Below are positions 1-6,555 of a DNA stretch of 9,603 nt, one piece after another; within the stretch, counting starts at the first letter, position 1, and each line of letters begins with the position of its first letter. This DNA is from Phycisphaerales bacterium UBA1910 (GTDB lineage Bacteria > Planctomycetota > Phycisphaerae > Phycisphaerales > UBA1924): assembly GCA_002337545.1 (NCBI GenBank), contig DDGE01000004.1, forward strand, positions 1-9,603, read 5' to 3'. The position numbers were made by a program, and so were the translations under genes. Under the pieces are notes generated by a model. The model saw only the letters and a list, made by a program, of their open reading frames with translations, did no database searches and was not told the DNA's origin.

Positions 1-346
1 TGAAGACCCCGCCGGTTCCGGATCCATTGGCGAAGGTGAGCTGTTCATAAGTGACGAAGGAGGTCCCAGACTGATTGATGAGTACCTGCGTGCCGCCGCC
101 GTCGATCGTGGTGACCGCCGCGCCGTCAACGCCTCGGATCGTCAGGTCTTTGCCCAAAATCGAAATCGGTGCGTAGGTCCCCGCCGAGACGAGGATGACA
201 TCGCCGTCCGAGGATGCGTCGATCGCGGCTTGGATGGTCGGGTACTCGCTTGGGACCAGCAGGTCAGCCGCGCGTGTGCCTCCACACGCCAGCAGCAAGG
301 TGATCAAGGCCCGTTTCCATTTCAGTTGTGTATCGTGCATCGCCAT
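1..346 (-). CDS. Secreted right-handed beta-helix (pectin-lyase-fold) protein, 3' end cut by window edge
   Basis: The first 115 residues are present and the reading frame runs off the left edge without a stop. After a hydrophobic leader (about residues 12-27, ALITLLLAC then GGTRAAD) comes VPSEYPTIQAAIDAS, followed by DGDVILVSAGTY and later KDLTIRG and TTIDGGG. This order is the usual opening of secreted beta-helix repeat proteins, in which a PTIQAAI segment leads into stacked strands. Export could use a standard signal peptide cleaved near TRAA; LLLAC also resembles a weak lipobox, so a lipoprotein is possible. The ATG at 346 is chosen because GAGAGG (355-360) lies 8 nt upstream; the in-frame ATG at 340 would be too far. 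A possible -10 (TTATAC, 394-399 on the minus strand) has no good -35. Substrate and role cannot be told from this fragment. Confidence 0.8.
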   Translation of the reverse strand, partial: MAMHDTQLKWKRALITLLLACGGTRAADLLVPSEYPTIQAAIDASSDGDVILVSAGTYAPISILGKDLTIRGVDGAAVTTIDGGGTQVLINQSGTSFVTYEQLTFANGSGTGGVF

Positions 347-500
347 CGCTTCGACCTCTCTCTGAACTGAGACTCCGTGGTGACACGCTCCGCGTATAAC
401 CCCACCCCATCAGTAGAAGCGAGAACGGGTCTCACAGCGCCCGAAAATCGCTGATTATGCTGGAATTCCCGCTTCTCGTCGGGTTATGGGTCAAGATCGC

Positions 501-1370
501 TCACGGGCACCCGGCGTTATACGCTGTCAGGAACGCGCTGACATCGAAGAAGTCAAATGAGCCATCGCCATTGAAATCCGCAACCGGATCCAGCGCGTTG
601 TACGCGACTAGAAACGCCGAGACATCGAAGAAGTTCAGCGCCCCATCGCCGTTGAGATCGGCGGCGCAGACAGGCAACTCGATCATCACGCTCAAGGCGC
701 TCTCGACCAGGCCTGTGCCGGAGAAGCTCCGCGCACGCGCATCCATGGTTATGCGGTATCTCTCACCCGCGAGCAGTTCTACTTCGATCTCGTCTTCGCC
801 CTCACCCGCCGGGTAGACCCCGAGTGTGAACAATGTTTCGAGCACCGTCGGGTTTTCGCCTTCCCCAACCCGACGCAGTTCGAGGAGTACGGCATCGATG
901 CCAACATTCGTGTTGCCGTCGTAGGACATCGAGAGCGTCGCGGTGACATCGGTGCTGACAGAGAAGTAGAGCACCGATTCGTTGTACGCGGTCACCTGCG
1001 GGCTCGCATCACCCTCGGCCGTCGAAGATTGTGTGAACGCGAACCCGACCATGCTGGGCTCGATCGTCGCATCGTGCGTAACGCTATAGGTCCCGTTGTT
1101 GTATCGATCGAACCCATCTGGACCATAGTAATAAGTCCCGATCGCTGTGAAGTCGTCCGACGAGCTCAGCCCCGTCAGCTCAATATCGAGTTCGCCATCT
1201 CCGCCACCGACATAGCCTTCGAACGGACCAAGGTTCACCGGCGTGACCGAGACCACGGATGCTCGTGATTCCGGAAGGACTTCGGACGCACCTGCCCCCG
1301 CGGAGAACAACAGGAAAGCCGGAACGACGAGCGCCACCCGGGCACGACGAAAGCTTGATGCGATAGACAT
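501..1370 (-). CDS. Exported protein with C-terminal two-loop dockerin-like (GC-type) domain
   Basis: A 289-aa protein. Residues 1-29 form a signal peptide: RR near the start, then VALVVPAFLLFSAGAGA. Residues 30-230 are rich in S, T, G, D and E and alternate like beta-strands; I recognise no named domain there. The tail has two calcium-loop motifs 27 residues apart, DLNGDGALNFFD (238-249) and DFNGDGSFDFFD (265-276), each followed by VSAFLxAYNA. Cys235 and Cys288 flank the pair and end it in GCP. Such tails are common on exported planctomycete proteins and resemble type I dockerins; binding or anchoring is presumed, not shown. The frame is open for 42 codons further upstream, but that stretch runs through the lpdA terminator. 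The ATG at 1370 has GAGGGG (1375-1380) 4 nt ahead and begins a proper signal peptide. No terminator is evident after the stop. Confidence 0.85.
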   Translation of the reverse strand: MSIASSFRRARVALVVPAFLLFSAGAGASEVLPESRASVVSVTPVNLGPFEGYVGGGDGELDIELTGLSSSDDFTAIGTYYYGPDGFDRYNNGTYSVTHDATIEPSMVGFAFTQSSTAEGDASPQVTAYNESVLYFSVSTDVTATLSMSYDGNTNVGIDAVLLELRRVGEGENPTVLETLFTLGVYPAGEGEDEIEVELLAGERYRITMDARARSFSGTGLVESALSVMIELPVCAADLNGDGALNFFDVSAFLVAYNALDPVADFNGDGSFDFFDVSAFLTAYNAGCP

Positions 1371-1411
1371 GAATCCCCTCTCACAGGTTTCTGGTGTTTG
1401 ATTGAAGAATG

Positions 1412-1440
1412 ACCATACCTGATCCATTCGTACATCACAA
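1412..1440 (-). promoter_or_regulatory. Candidate sigma-70-type promoter for the dockerin-like gene
   Basis: Reading the minus strand, TTGTGA (1435-1440) and TATGGT (1412-1417) are 17 nt apart. Each hexamer matches 4 of 6 consensus bases. Transcription would start near 1405, giving a 5' leader of about 35 nt with the GAGGGG ribosome site. A separate promoter is expected here because the lpdA terminator lies immediately upstream. The match is moderate only. Confidence 0.35.
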
Positions 1441-1466
1441 GAAAAACCCGCCCAGAAGGCGGGTTT
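1441..1466 (-). terminator. Rho-independent terminator of lpdA
   Basis: A perfect 9-bp stem, AAACCCGCC (1444-1452) with GGCGGGTTT (1458-1466), closes a 5-nt loop. On the minus strand it is followed by a run of T (TTTTTC, 1446-1441). It starts 33 nt after the lpdA stop codon and has every feature of an intrinsic terminator for that gene. It also isolates lpdA from the downstream dockerin-like gene. Confidence 0.88.
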
Positions 1467-1499
1467 GAGGCATGCGTATGCACGCTTTCGTTGCATGAC

Positions 1500-3041
1500 T
1501 TACGAGTTGATCACACGCCCTTCAGAAGCCAGCACCGCCTCGTGCACGGCCTCGTGCATCGTCGGGTGCGCGTGGACCGTCGCGATCAGCTCTTCCGTCG
1601 TTGCTTCGAGTCGACGCGCCACCGTCAGCTCGGCGATCAGCTCGGTCGCTTGGTCGCCGAGGATGTGAGCGCCGAGGATCTCGCCGCGGGGCAAGCCACG
1701 GATGACCTTGACGAACCCATGGGTGTGACGCGTGGCGATGGCCTTGCCGAGCGCCATGTTGTTGAACACGCCGACCTCGTAGTCCTCGCCCTTCTTGAGC
1801 CCTTGCTTCTTGAGCGCCTGCTCGGTGTATCCGACCGACCCGACCTGCGGGTGGCAGTAGGTGCAGCCCGGGATCACGGTGTAGTCCATCGGGATGGGCT
1901 CGTGCTTCTCCTTGCCGTCCTTGAACGCGAACTGCTCGACACAGAGGATCGCCTCTTCACCAGCGACATGCGCCAGCGCAGGCGGGCCGATGACATCGCC
2001 GATCGCGTAAATACCTTCGAGGTTTGTCGCGTATGACAGCGCTTTGGGCTCGCTGGGCTTGTCGTCACTCAGCGGCACATAGTCCGTCTTGATGAACCCG
2101 CGCTCCGTCTCAAGCCCGAGCGACTCGTCGAACAACCCGTCGAATCGACCGGCAACACCGATCGCGAGGAGCACCTTGTCGCCCTCGAGGACTTCCTTCT
2201 TGGATTCGTCGGGCTTGCCGTCCTTGCTCATCGGGGCAACGGTGACCTTGACGCCCTTGCCCTTGGTGTCGATATCGAGCACACCGGTTTTGGTGCGGAT
2301 ATCAAAGCCCTGCTTCTTATAGATCTTGCCGAGTTCCTTGCCGACCTGTTCGTCTTCGATGGGCACGACTCGGTCCATCATCTCGATGATGGTGACCTCG
2401 GTGCCGAAGTTCTTGTAGACATACCCGAACTCCATACCGATCGCACCGGCGCCGACGACGATGAGCTTGTTGGGTCGTTCCTTGTTGTGCATCGCCTCGC
2501 GAGCACCCCAGATCTTGTCGCCGTCAAACTTGGCGAAGGGCAGATCGCGTGCCACCGAGCCGGTCGCGATGATGACCTTATCCGCGGTGATCGTCTCGGT
2601 CGCCTTGTTCACCTTGACCGGTGCGGGAGTGAACTCTTCGTTCAGATCGCAATCGCGGACCTCGATCTCGACCTTCGGGCCGGCCTTGACGATCTTGGCG
2701 TGCTTGTTGAAGAACTCGATCTTGTTCTTCTTCATCAGGAACTCAACACCCTTGTTGAGCTTGTCGGCCACATCGCGTGAACGACCGATGACCTTGTCCC
2801 AGTTGAACTTCACCTCGCCCGTCTCGAGTCCCCATTCTTCTTTTTCCGCGAGCTGCTCCATCAGGGCCGCGTTGCTGATCAGGGCCTTGGAGGGGATACA
2901 CCCCCAGTTGAGGCAGACGCCGCCGAGCTTGGCGCGTTCGATGATCGCTGTCTTGTACCCGAGCTGGGCTGCCCGGATCGCACCGACATACCCGCCGGGG
3001 CCGCCACCGATCACCACAACATCAAAGTGCTTGCTCGCCAC
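1500..3041 (-). CDS. lpdA: Dihydrolipoyl dehydrogenase (E3 of 2-oxoacid dehydrogenase complexes)
   Basis: A 513-aa cytosolic FAD flavoenzyme that reoxidises lipoamide on E2 of pyruvate, 2-oxoglutarate or branched-chain dehydrogenase complexes (and the glycine cleavage H protein), passing electrons to NAD+. Visible motifs in order: FAD dinucleotide fold GGGPGG (12-17); redox-active disulfide GGVCLNWGC (Cys43, Cys48); ATGS (159-162); NAD fold GAGAIG (197-202); second FAD motif YAIGD (345-349); and the dimerisation-domain dyad HPTMHE (His492, Glu497). The protein is about 40 residues longer than the usual 470, with extra charged segments near 130-150, 268-285 and 323-338. The start is GTG: GAGG (3049-3052) lies 7 nt upstream and the FAD motif follows at the normal distance. 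No E1 or E2 gene is adjacent, and the gene has its own promoter candidate and terminator, so it appears monocistronic. Confidence 0.96.
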   Translation of the reverse strand: MASKHFDVVVIGGGPGGYVGAIRAAQLGYKTAIIERAKLGGVCLNWGCIPSKALISNAALMEQLAEKEEWGLETGEVKFNWDKVIGRSRDVADKLNKGVEFLMKKNKIEFFNKHAKIVKAGPKVEIEVRDCDLNEEFTPAPVKVNKATETITADKVIIATGSVARDLPFAKFDGDKIWGAREAMHNKERPNKLIVVGAGAIGMEFGYVYKNFGTEVTIIEMMDRVVPIEDEQVGKELGKIYKKQGFDIRTKTGVLDIDTKGKGVKVTVAPMSKDGKPDESKKEVLEGDKVLLAIGVAGRFDGLFDESLGLETERGFIKTDYVPLSDDKPSEPKALSYATNLEGIYAIGDVIGPPALAHVAGEEAILCVEQFAFKDGKEKHEPIPMDYTVIPGCTYCHPQVGSVGYTEQALKKQGLKKGEDYEVGVFNNMALGKAIATRHTHGFVKVIRGLPRGEILGAHILGDQATELIAELTVARRLEATTEELIATVHAHPTMHEAVHEAVLASEGRVINS

Positions 3042-3048
3042 GATTCAA

Positions 3049-3052
3049 CCTC
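3049..3052 (-). promoter_or_regulatory. Ribosome binding site fixing the GTG start of lpdA
   Basis: GAGG on the minus strand lies 7 nt before GTG at 3041. No in-frame ATG lies nearby, so this spacing supports the GTG as the true start. Confidence 0.7.
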
Positions 3053-3115
3053 GTTTCTGTATCGCGTGGGCGTGTTCCTCAGATACCGCCCGGATGGTTT
3101 TTGACAAACGACAGG

Positions 3116-3121
3116 ATTATA
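3116..3121 (-). promoter_or_regulatory. Candidate -10 box (TATAAT) for lpdA
   Basis: A perfect TATAAT is present on the minus strand, which would start transcription near 3109 and give a leader of about 68 nt. No good -35 lies 16-18 nt upstream. An alternative promoter sits just downstream: TTGTCA (3102-3107), 16 nt, TATCTG (3080-3085). One of the two probably serves lpdA; the sequence does not decide which. Confidence 0.4.
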
Positions 3122-3344
3122 GCGCGACGGCATCCTTCCGCCCCCCGAATCCGCCGCGCAGTTCCGATCAGCGCGACGAAGATCCCGACAAACTTCTCAT
3201 CAACTGGATCAAAGGCGAATTCACCCTGCCGAACTGGCAGATCACCCGCTCGATCGTGCGGATCTGTCGTGTTCCCACGCTCGCAAACTCCGACGAGAAC
3301 GGGTGTTGGATCGATCTGAACCCAGTTTTGTCCTTCCACGACAC

Positions 3345-3360
3345 TGGCACGCCTCATGCA
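3345..3360 (+). promoter_or_regulatory. Candidate sigma-54 (RpoN) promoter upstream of clpC
   Basis: The sequence TGGCACGCCTCATGCA matches the -24/-12 consensus TGGCACG-N4-TTGCW at every defined base except one (A for the first T of TTGC). The GG and GC doublets have the required spacing. Transcription would start near 3371 and run into clpC with a leader of about 184 nt. I did not identify an activator site or a convincing sigma-70 promoter for clpC. The match could be chance. Confidence 0.35.
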
Positions 3361-3494
3361 GCCGATATACGAGACAGAACCGGACGATTCGCCTCCATAC
3401 AGGTCCGCCTGATAGGGAGAACGCATCATCTTGGCCGGTAAATACGAACAGAATCACATCGGGAAGCGTTCCTTCTCGTGGATTCATATGAAAA

Positions 3495-3511
3495 GACACC
3501 CCAATGGTGTC
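3495..3511. repeat. Small inverted repeat in the clpC leader
   Basis: GACACC and GGTGTC form perfect 6-bp arms around CCAAT, 43 nt before the clpC start. Just upstream lies a 10-bp palindrome, TTCATATGAA (3483-3492). Either could be an operator, or the first a leader hairpin; the sequence alone does not decide. They do not match operators I know for clpC. Confidence 0.35.
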
Positions 3512-3542
3512 GGAAGCATCTCGGGAAGAGGACCCGGGAAGC

Positions 3543-3547
3543 GGGAG
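3543..3547 (+). promoter_or_regulatory. Ribosome binding site fixing the clpC start
   Basis: GGGAG lies 7 nt before ATG 3555. The in-frame ATG at 3549 would leave no usable spacing, and the one at 3504 has no ribosome site, so 3555 is the supported start. Confidence 0.7.
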
Positions 3548-3554
3548 AATGACC

Positions 3555-6104
3555 ATGTTTGAACGATTTACAGATCGTGCCCGCAAAGTGATGGCCCTGG
3601 CCAACCAGGAAGCCCAGCGCTTCAACCACGAATACATCGGGACCGAGCACATCCTGCTCGGACTCGTCAAAGAGGGCTCCGGCGTCGGTGCCAATGTCCT
3701 CAAGAACCTCGATGTCGACCTCCGCAAGGTCCGCCTCGAGGTCGAAAAACTCGTCCGCGCTGGCCCGGAAATGGTCACGATGGGCAAGCTCCCTCAGACA
3801 CCGCGTGCAAAGAAAGTCATCGAGTACGCGATCGAGGAAGCACGCAACCTCAACCATAACTATGTTGGGACCGAGCACATCCTGCTCGGGCTCCTCCGTG
3901 AGCACGACGGCGTCGCTGCACAGGTCCTCATGAATCTCGGGCTCAAGCTCGACGATGTCCGCGAAGAGGTACTCAACCTCCTCGGCGCAGGGACCGAATC
4001 CGAAGCCGAAATGTCATCCGCGGGCGGCCCATCCGGCGAGTCCGGCCCCAAGGGCAAGGGCGGCAAGTCCAAGACCCCCGCGCTCGACTCGTTCGGGCGT
4101 GACCTGACCCAGCTCGCCACAGACAAGAGCCTCGACCCCGTCATCGGGCGATCCCACGAGATCGAACGCCTGACGCAGGTCCTGTGCCGTCGCACCAAGA
4201 ACAACCCCGTCCTGCTCGGCGAAGCGGGCGTGGGTAAGACCGCGATCATCGAAGGGCTCGCGCAGCGCATCGTCTCGCAGGAAGTCCCCGACATCCTCCA
4301 CGAGAAGCGCCTCGTCGTCCTCGATCTCGCGATGATGGTCGCGGGCACCAAGTACCGCGGTCAGTTCGAAGAACGCATCAAGGCCGTGATGAACGAGGTC
4401 CGCCGCGCAGGCAATGTGATCCTCTTCATCGACGAGCTGCACACCCTCGTCGGCGCCGGCGGCGCTGAGGGCGCGATCGATGCGTCCAATGTCCTCAAGC
4501 CCGCCCTCGCACGAGGCGAGATCCAGTGCATCGGTGCAACAACCTTCGACGAGTACCGCAAGTACATCGAGAAGGACGCCGCACTCGCACGGCGCTTCCA
4601 GGCGATCCCCGTCGATCCGCCCAGCGCCGATCAGGCCGTCGAGATCCTCAAGGGGATCCGCGACAAGTACGAAACGCACCACCGGGTCAAGATCACCGAC
4701 GACGCGCTCCAGGCCGCCGTCGAGCTCTCCGGGCGCTACATCACCGGACGCGTCCAACCAGACAAGTCCATCGATGTCCTCGACGAAGCGGGCGCCCGCG
4801 TCCGCATCAAGTCGATGCGCAAGCCCCCGAACCTCGCCGACATCGAGGCGGAGATCGAACAGCTCTCCGTCGCCAAGGACGAGGCCGTCAAGGGCGCAGA
4901 CTACGAGAAAGCCGCCGAGCTCCGCGATCAGGCAGAGCAGATGCGCAAGAAGAAGGAAGACATCCAGGCCGAGTGGCGCGCCAAGCAGCAGGAATCTGCA
5001 GGCGTCGTCGACGAGGAGATCATCCGCGAGGTCGTCTCCAAGATGACCGGCGTCCCCCTGCAGAAGCTCGAGAAGGAAGAGGCACAGCGCCTCCTCAAGC
5101 TCGAGGACGAGCTCCACAAGGCCGTCATCTCGCAGGACGACGCGATCAAGGCGATCGCCAAGGCCATCCGTCGCGCCCGTGCCGGGCTCAAAGACCCCAA
5201 GCGACCCATGGGCAGCTTCATCTTCGTCGGCCCGTCCGGCGTCGGTAAGACCCTGCTCTCCAAGTCACTCGCGGAGTTCATGTTCGGCGATAGCGATGCA
5301 CTGATCCATCTCGACATGTCCGAGTACATGGAGAAGCACACCGTCTCCCGCCTCGTCGGCGCGCCTCCCGGCTATGTCGGGTACGAGGAAGGCGGTCAGC
5401 TCACCGAGCAGATCCGCCGTCGCCCATACGCGGTCGTCCTCCTCGACGAAGTCGAGAAGGCGCACCCCGATGTCTTCAACATGCTCCTGCAGATCATGGA
5501 AGAAGGACGACTCACCGACTCCTTCGGGCGTCATGTGGACTTCCGCAACACGATCATCATCATGACCAGCAACATCGGCGCGGACCTGATCAAGGGCGGC
5601 GGGGGCTTCGGCTTCGGTAAGCACGCCCCGGACAGCCAGTTCGACTCGATCAAGTCGGTCCTGATGAAGGAGATCGAGCGGTTCTTCCGCCCCGAGTTCA
5701 TCAACCGCCTCGACGATGTCATCGTCTTCAAGCCGCTGACGAAGGAGGACCTGGTCCAGATCGTCGAGTTCGAGGTCGGCAAGGTCGCAGAGCGTCTGAC
5801 CCTCCAGGGGTTCACCCTCGAGATCGATCAGCCCGCCAAGGACTTCCTGATCGACAAGGGATACAACCCGGACTTCGGTGCCCGGCCCCTGCGTCGCGCG
5901 ATCGGGACCTACATCGAGGACCCCGTGTCCGAGATGCTCCTCTCGGGCGACCTGCACGACAAGAATGTGCTCAAAGCGACCCGCAAGGGTGAGGACGAGT
6001 TCCTCTCGTTCGAATCCGAGTATGTCGCCCCTCCGGAGCCGGAAAAGAGCGACGAATCGGACGACGAGCCCGAGCTCGAGTCCGCCGAGTCGCAATCGAC
6101 CTGA
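3555..6104 (+). CDS. clpC: ClpC-type AAA+ chaperone, ATPase subunit of the Clp protease
   Basis: An 849-aa cytosolic hexameric unfoldase that feeds substrates to ClpP. The N-domain has two Clp-N repeats, each with the motif GTEHILLGL (29-37 and 105-113). Module 1 has Walker A GEAGVGKT (222-229) and Walker B VILFIDE (288-294). A UVR-type middle segment (about 430-465, [12 protein letters not shown]) marks ClpC rather than ClpA or ClpB. Module 2 has Walker A GPSGVGKT (559-566), Walker B VVLLDE (627-632), sensor TSN (671-673), and GARPLRR (775-781). A glycine-rich loop with GFGF (684-687) sits where the ClpP-docking loop is found. The tail (826-848) is very acidic. The expected start [11 protein letters not shown] is at 3555, supported by GGGAG 7 nt upstream; the frame opens earlier at 3504 without a ribosome site. 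No mcsA, mcsB or ctsR gene is nearby, unlike Firmicutes. A strong terminator follows. Confidence 0.97.
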   Translation: MFERFTDRARKVMALANQEAQRFNHEYIGTEHILLGLVKEGSGVGANVLKNLDVDLRKVRLEVEKLVRAGPEMVTMGKLPQTPRAKKVIEYAIEEARNLNHNYVGTEHILLGLLREHDGVAAQVLMNLGLKLDDVREEVLNLLGAGTESEAEMSSAGGPSGESGPKGKGGKSKTPALDSFGRDLTQLATDKSLDPVIGRSHEIERLTQVLCRRTKNNPVLLGEAGVGKTAIIEGLAQRIVSQEVPDILHEKRLVVLDLAMMVAGTKYRGQFEERIKAVMNEVRRAGNVILFIDELHTLVGAGGAEGAIDASNVLKPALARGEIQCIGATTFDEYRKYIEKDAALARRFQAIPVDPPSADQAVEILKGIRDKYETHHRVKITDDALQAAVELSGRYITGRVQPDKSIDVLDEAGARVRIKSMRKPPNLADIEAEIEQLSVAKDEAVKGADYEKAAELRDQAEQMRKKKEDIQAEWRAKQQESAGVVDEEIIREVVSKMTGVPLQKLEKEEAQRLLKLEDELHKAVISQDDAIKAIAKAIRRARAGLKDPKRPMGSFIFVGPSGVGKTLLSKSLAEFMFGDSDALIHLDMSEYMEKHTVSRLVGAPPGYVGYEEGGQLTEQIRRRPYAVVLLDEVEKAHPDVFNMLLQIMEEGRLTDSFGRHVDFRNTIIIMTSNIGADLIKGGGGFGFGKHAPDSQFDSIKSVLMKEIERFFRPEFINRLDDVIVFKPLTKEDLVQIVEFEVGKVAERLTLQGFTLEIDQPAKDFLIDKGYNPDFGARPLRRAIGTYIEDPVSEMLLSGDLHDKNVLKATRKGEDEFLSFESEYVAPPEPEKSDESDDEPELESAESQST

Positions 6105-6128
6105 CCCGCGACGACAACCTAACCCCTC

Positions 6129-6157
6129 AAGCCGCACGCCAAGCCGTGCGGCTTTTT
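6129..6157 (+). terminator. Rho-independent terminator of clpC
   Basis: A perfect 10-bp stem, AAGCCGCACG (6129-6138) with CGTGCGGCTT (6145-6154), closes a 6-nt loop and runs into TTTTT (6153-6157). It begins 24 nt after the clpC stop codon on the same strand. Confidence 0.92.
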
Positions 6158-6163
6158 CTATCT

Positions 6164-6210
6164 CCTCCCCCGCGCTTGCGGGGGAGGTGCCGAGCAACGC
6201 GAGGCGGAGG
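6164..6210. repeat. REP-like palindromic hairpin with purine-rich tail
   Basis: CCTCCCCCGC (6164-6173) and GCGGGGGAGG (6178-6187) pair perfectly around the tetraloop GCTT. A tail, GTGCCGAGC then GCGAGGCGGAGGGGG, follows. This layout resembles dispersed extragenic palindromes seen in several bacterial phyla, which normally sit just after genes as here. Only one copy is in the window, so its repeat status is inferred. Confidence 0.55.
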
Positions 6211-6248
6211 GGGAACCCTCAACCATCAAGTGCGCACGAGTTGGGCGC

Positions 6249-6275
6249 CATGCAGGAGACTTCGTCACCTGCATG
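6249..6275. repeat. Hairpin with CATGCAGG arms
   Basis: CATGCAGG (6249-6256) and CCTGCATG (6268-6275) pair perfectly; inside, GAC and GTC pair around a TTC loop after an A-A mismatch. The left arm recurs as a direct copy, CATGCAGGAG, at 6333-6342. It has no T-run, so it does not look like a terminator. Confidence 0.45.
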
Positions 6276-6421
6276 TTCTCGTTGTCCCGATTGCGTTGAT
6301 GAGCTTTGTGATGCGGTACACTCTTTGAAGGGCATGCAGGAGCTGTAGACGGCATCCAATCCAGATCTGCCCCAACTTCCCTGCACCCATCCCCCCGCAC
6401 GCTCGTATACCAGATGTGCCG

Positions 6422-6513
6422 GGTGCCCTGCTTTGAGCCGTCGGAGACGGACAAAGCAGGAACGAGAACCGCCCGACAACCTGCTTTGCCCTGACGGGCC
6501 AAAGCAGGGCACC
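6422..6513. repeat. Double-hairpin palindromic element with 14-bp inverted ends
   Basis: The outer ends GGTGCCCTGCTTTG (6422-6435) and CAAAGCAGGGCACC (6500-6513) are perfect inverted repeats. Inside, CAAAGCAGG (6452-6460) and CCTGCTTTG (6480-6488) form a second inverted pair. Four alternating copies of one 9-mer thus allow two adjacent hairpins: the left one (6427-6460) also has CCGTC/GACGG around a GGA loop, and the right one (6480-6508) has CCC/GGG around a TGAC loop. The 92-bp size resembles BIME-type or miniature inverted-repeat elements. It ends 42 nt before the permease start. Confidence 0.7.
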
Positions 6514-6541
6514 GATTCGAACACACAGGACCCATTTCCCT

Positions 6542-6547
6542 TATAAA
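6542..6547 (+). promoter_or_regulatory. Candidate -10 box (TATAAA) of the permease gene
   Basis: TATAAA lies 8 nt before the ATG at 6556, so transcription would start at about 6553-6555, essentially at the start codon. No good -35 is present at 16-18 nt (GAACAC at 17). The absence of a Shine-Dalgarno sequence between the box and the ATG fits a leaderless transcript. Confidence 0.35.
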
Positions 6548-6555
6548 CTCTCACC

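Larger units (their letters stand above)
3042..3554. other. Divergent intergenic region between lpdA and clpC
   Basis: This 513-bp region separates two divergently transcribed genes. It holds the lpdA ribosome site and promoter candidates near its left end, and the sigma-54-like site (3345-3360), an inverted repeat (3495-3511) and the clpC ribosome site toward its right end. Open frames exist on both strands, 3079-3429 minus (116 codons) and 3094-3441 plus (115 codons from an ATG), but neither has a ribosome site and I recognise no protein motif in either. I find no CIRCE element and no CtsR-type heptad repeats, the usual heat-shock operators. Long leader RNA or unidentified regulatory sequence is the simplest reading. 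Confidence 0.6.
6105..6555. other. Repeat-rich intergenic region between clpC and the permease
   Basis: About 450 bp with no gene I can support. In order it contains the clpC terminator, a GC-rich hairpin with an attached tail (6164-6210), a second hairpin (6249-6275) with a partial direct copy of its arm at 6333-6342, about 80 bp without visible structure, the double-hairpin element (6422-6513), and the permease -10 box. Minus-strand open frames cross it (6158-6535 and 6219-6644), but their predicted proteins are low-complexity translations of the repeats. Confidence 0.65.

Noticed and set aside
421..478. GAGAACGGG and CCCGCTTCTC as a terminator for the dockerin-like gene
   Set aside because: The arms have a bulge and are about 40 nt apart, with no T-run on the correct side.
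1371..1496. 42-codon N-terminal extension of the dockerin-like protein
   Set aside because: It would be read through the lpdA terminator hairpin and would bury the signal peptide; the ATG at 1370 has its own ribosome site.
3101..3123. TTGACA followed by ATTATAG on the plus strand as a clpC promoter
   Set aside because: The spacing between the hexamers is about 11 nt, too short, and it lies more than 400 bp from clpC.
3079..3429. 116-codon minus-strand frame in the lpdA-clpC region
   Set aside because: Third positions are only about as GC-rich as the local DNA, there is no ribosome site, and it overlaps the TATAAT box of lpdA.
4014..5117. Long 367-codon minus-strand frame inside clpC
   Set aside because: It is antisense to a complete, motif-rich clpC gene; the translation is a low-complexity Leu/Asp/Glu/Val sequence that results from clpC codon bias. 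No ribosome site or known domain.
5265..6197. 310-codon minus-strand frame over the clpC 3' end
   Set aside because: Same cause: a shadow of clpC codon bias that also runs through the terminator.
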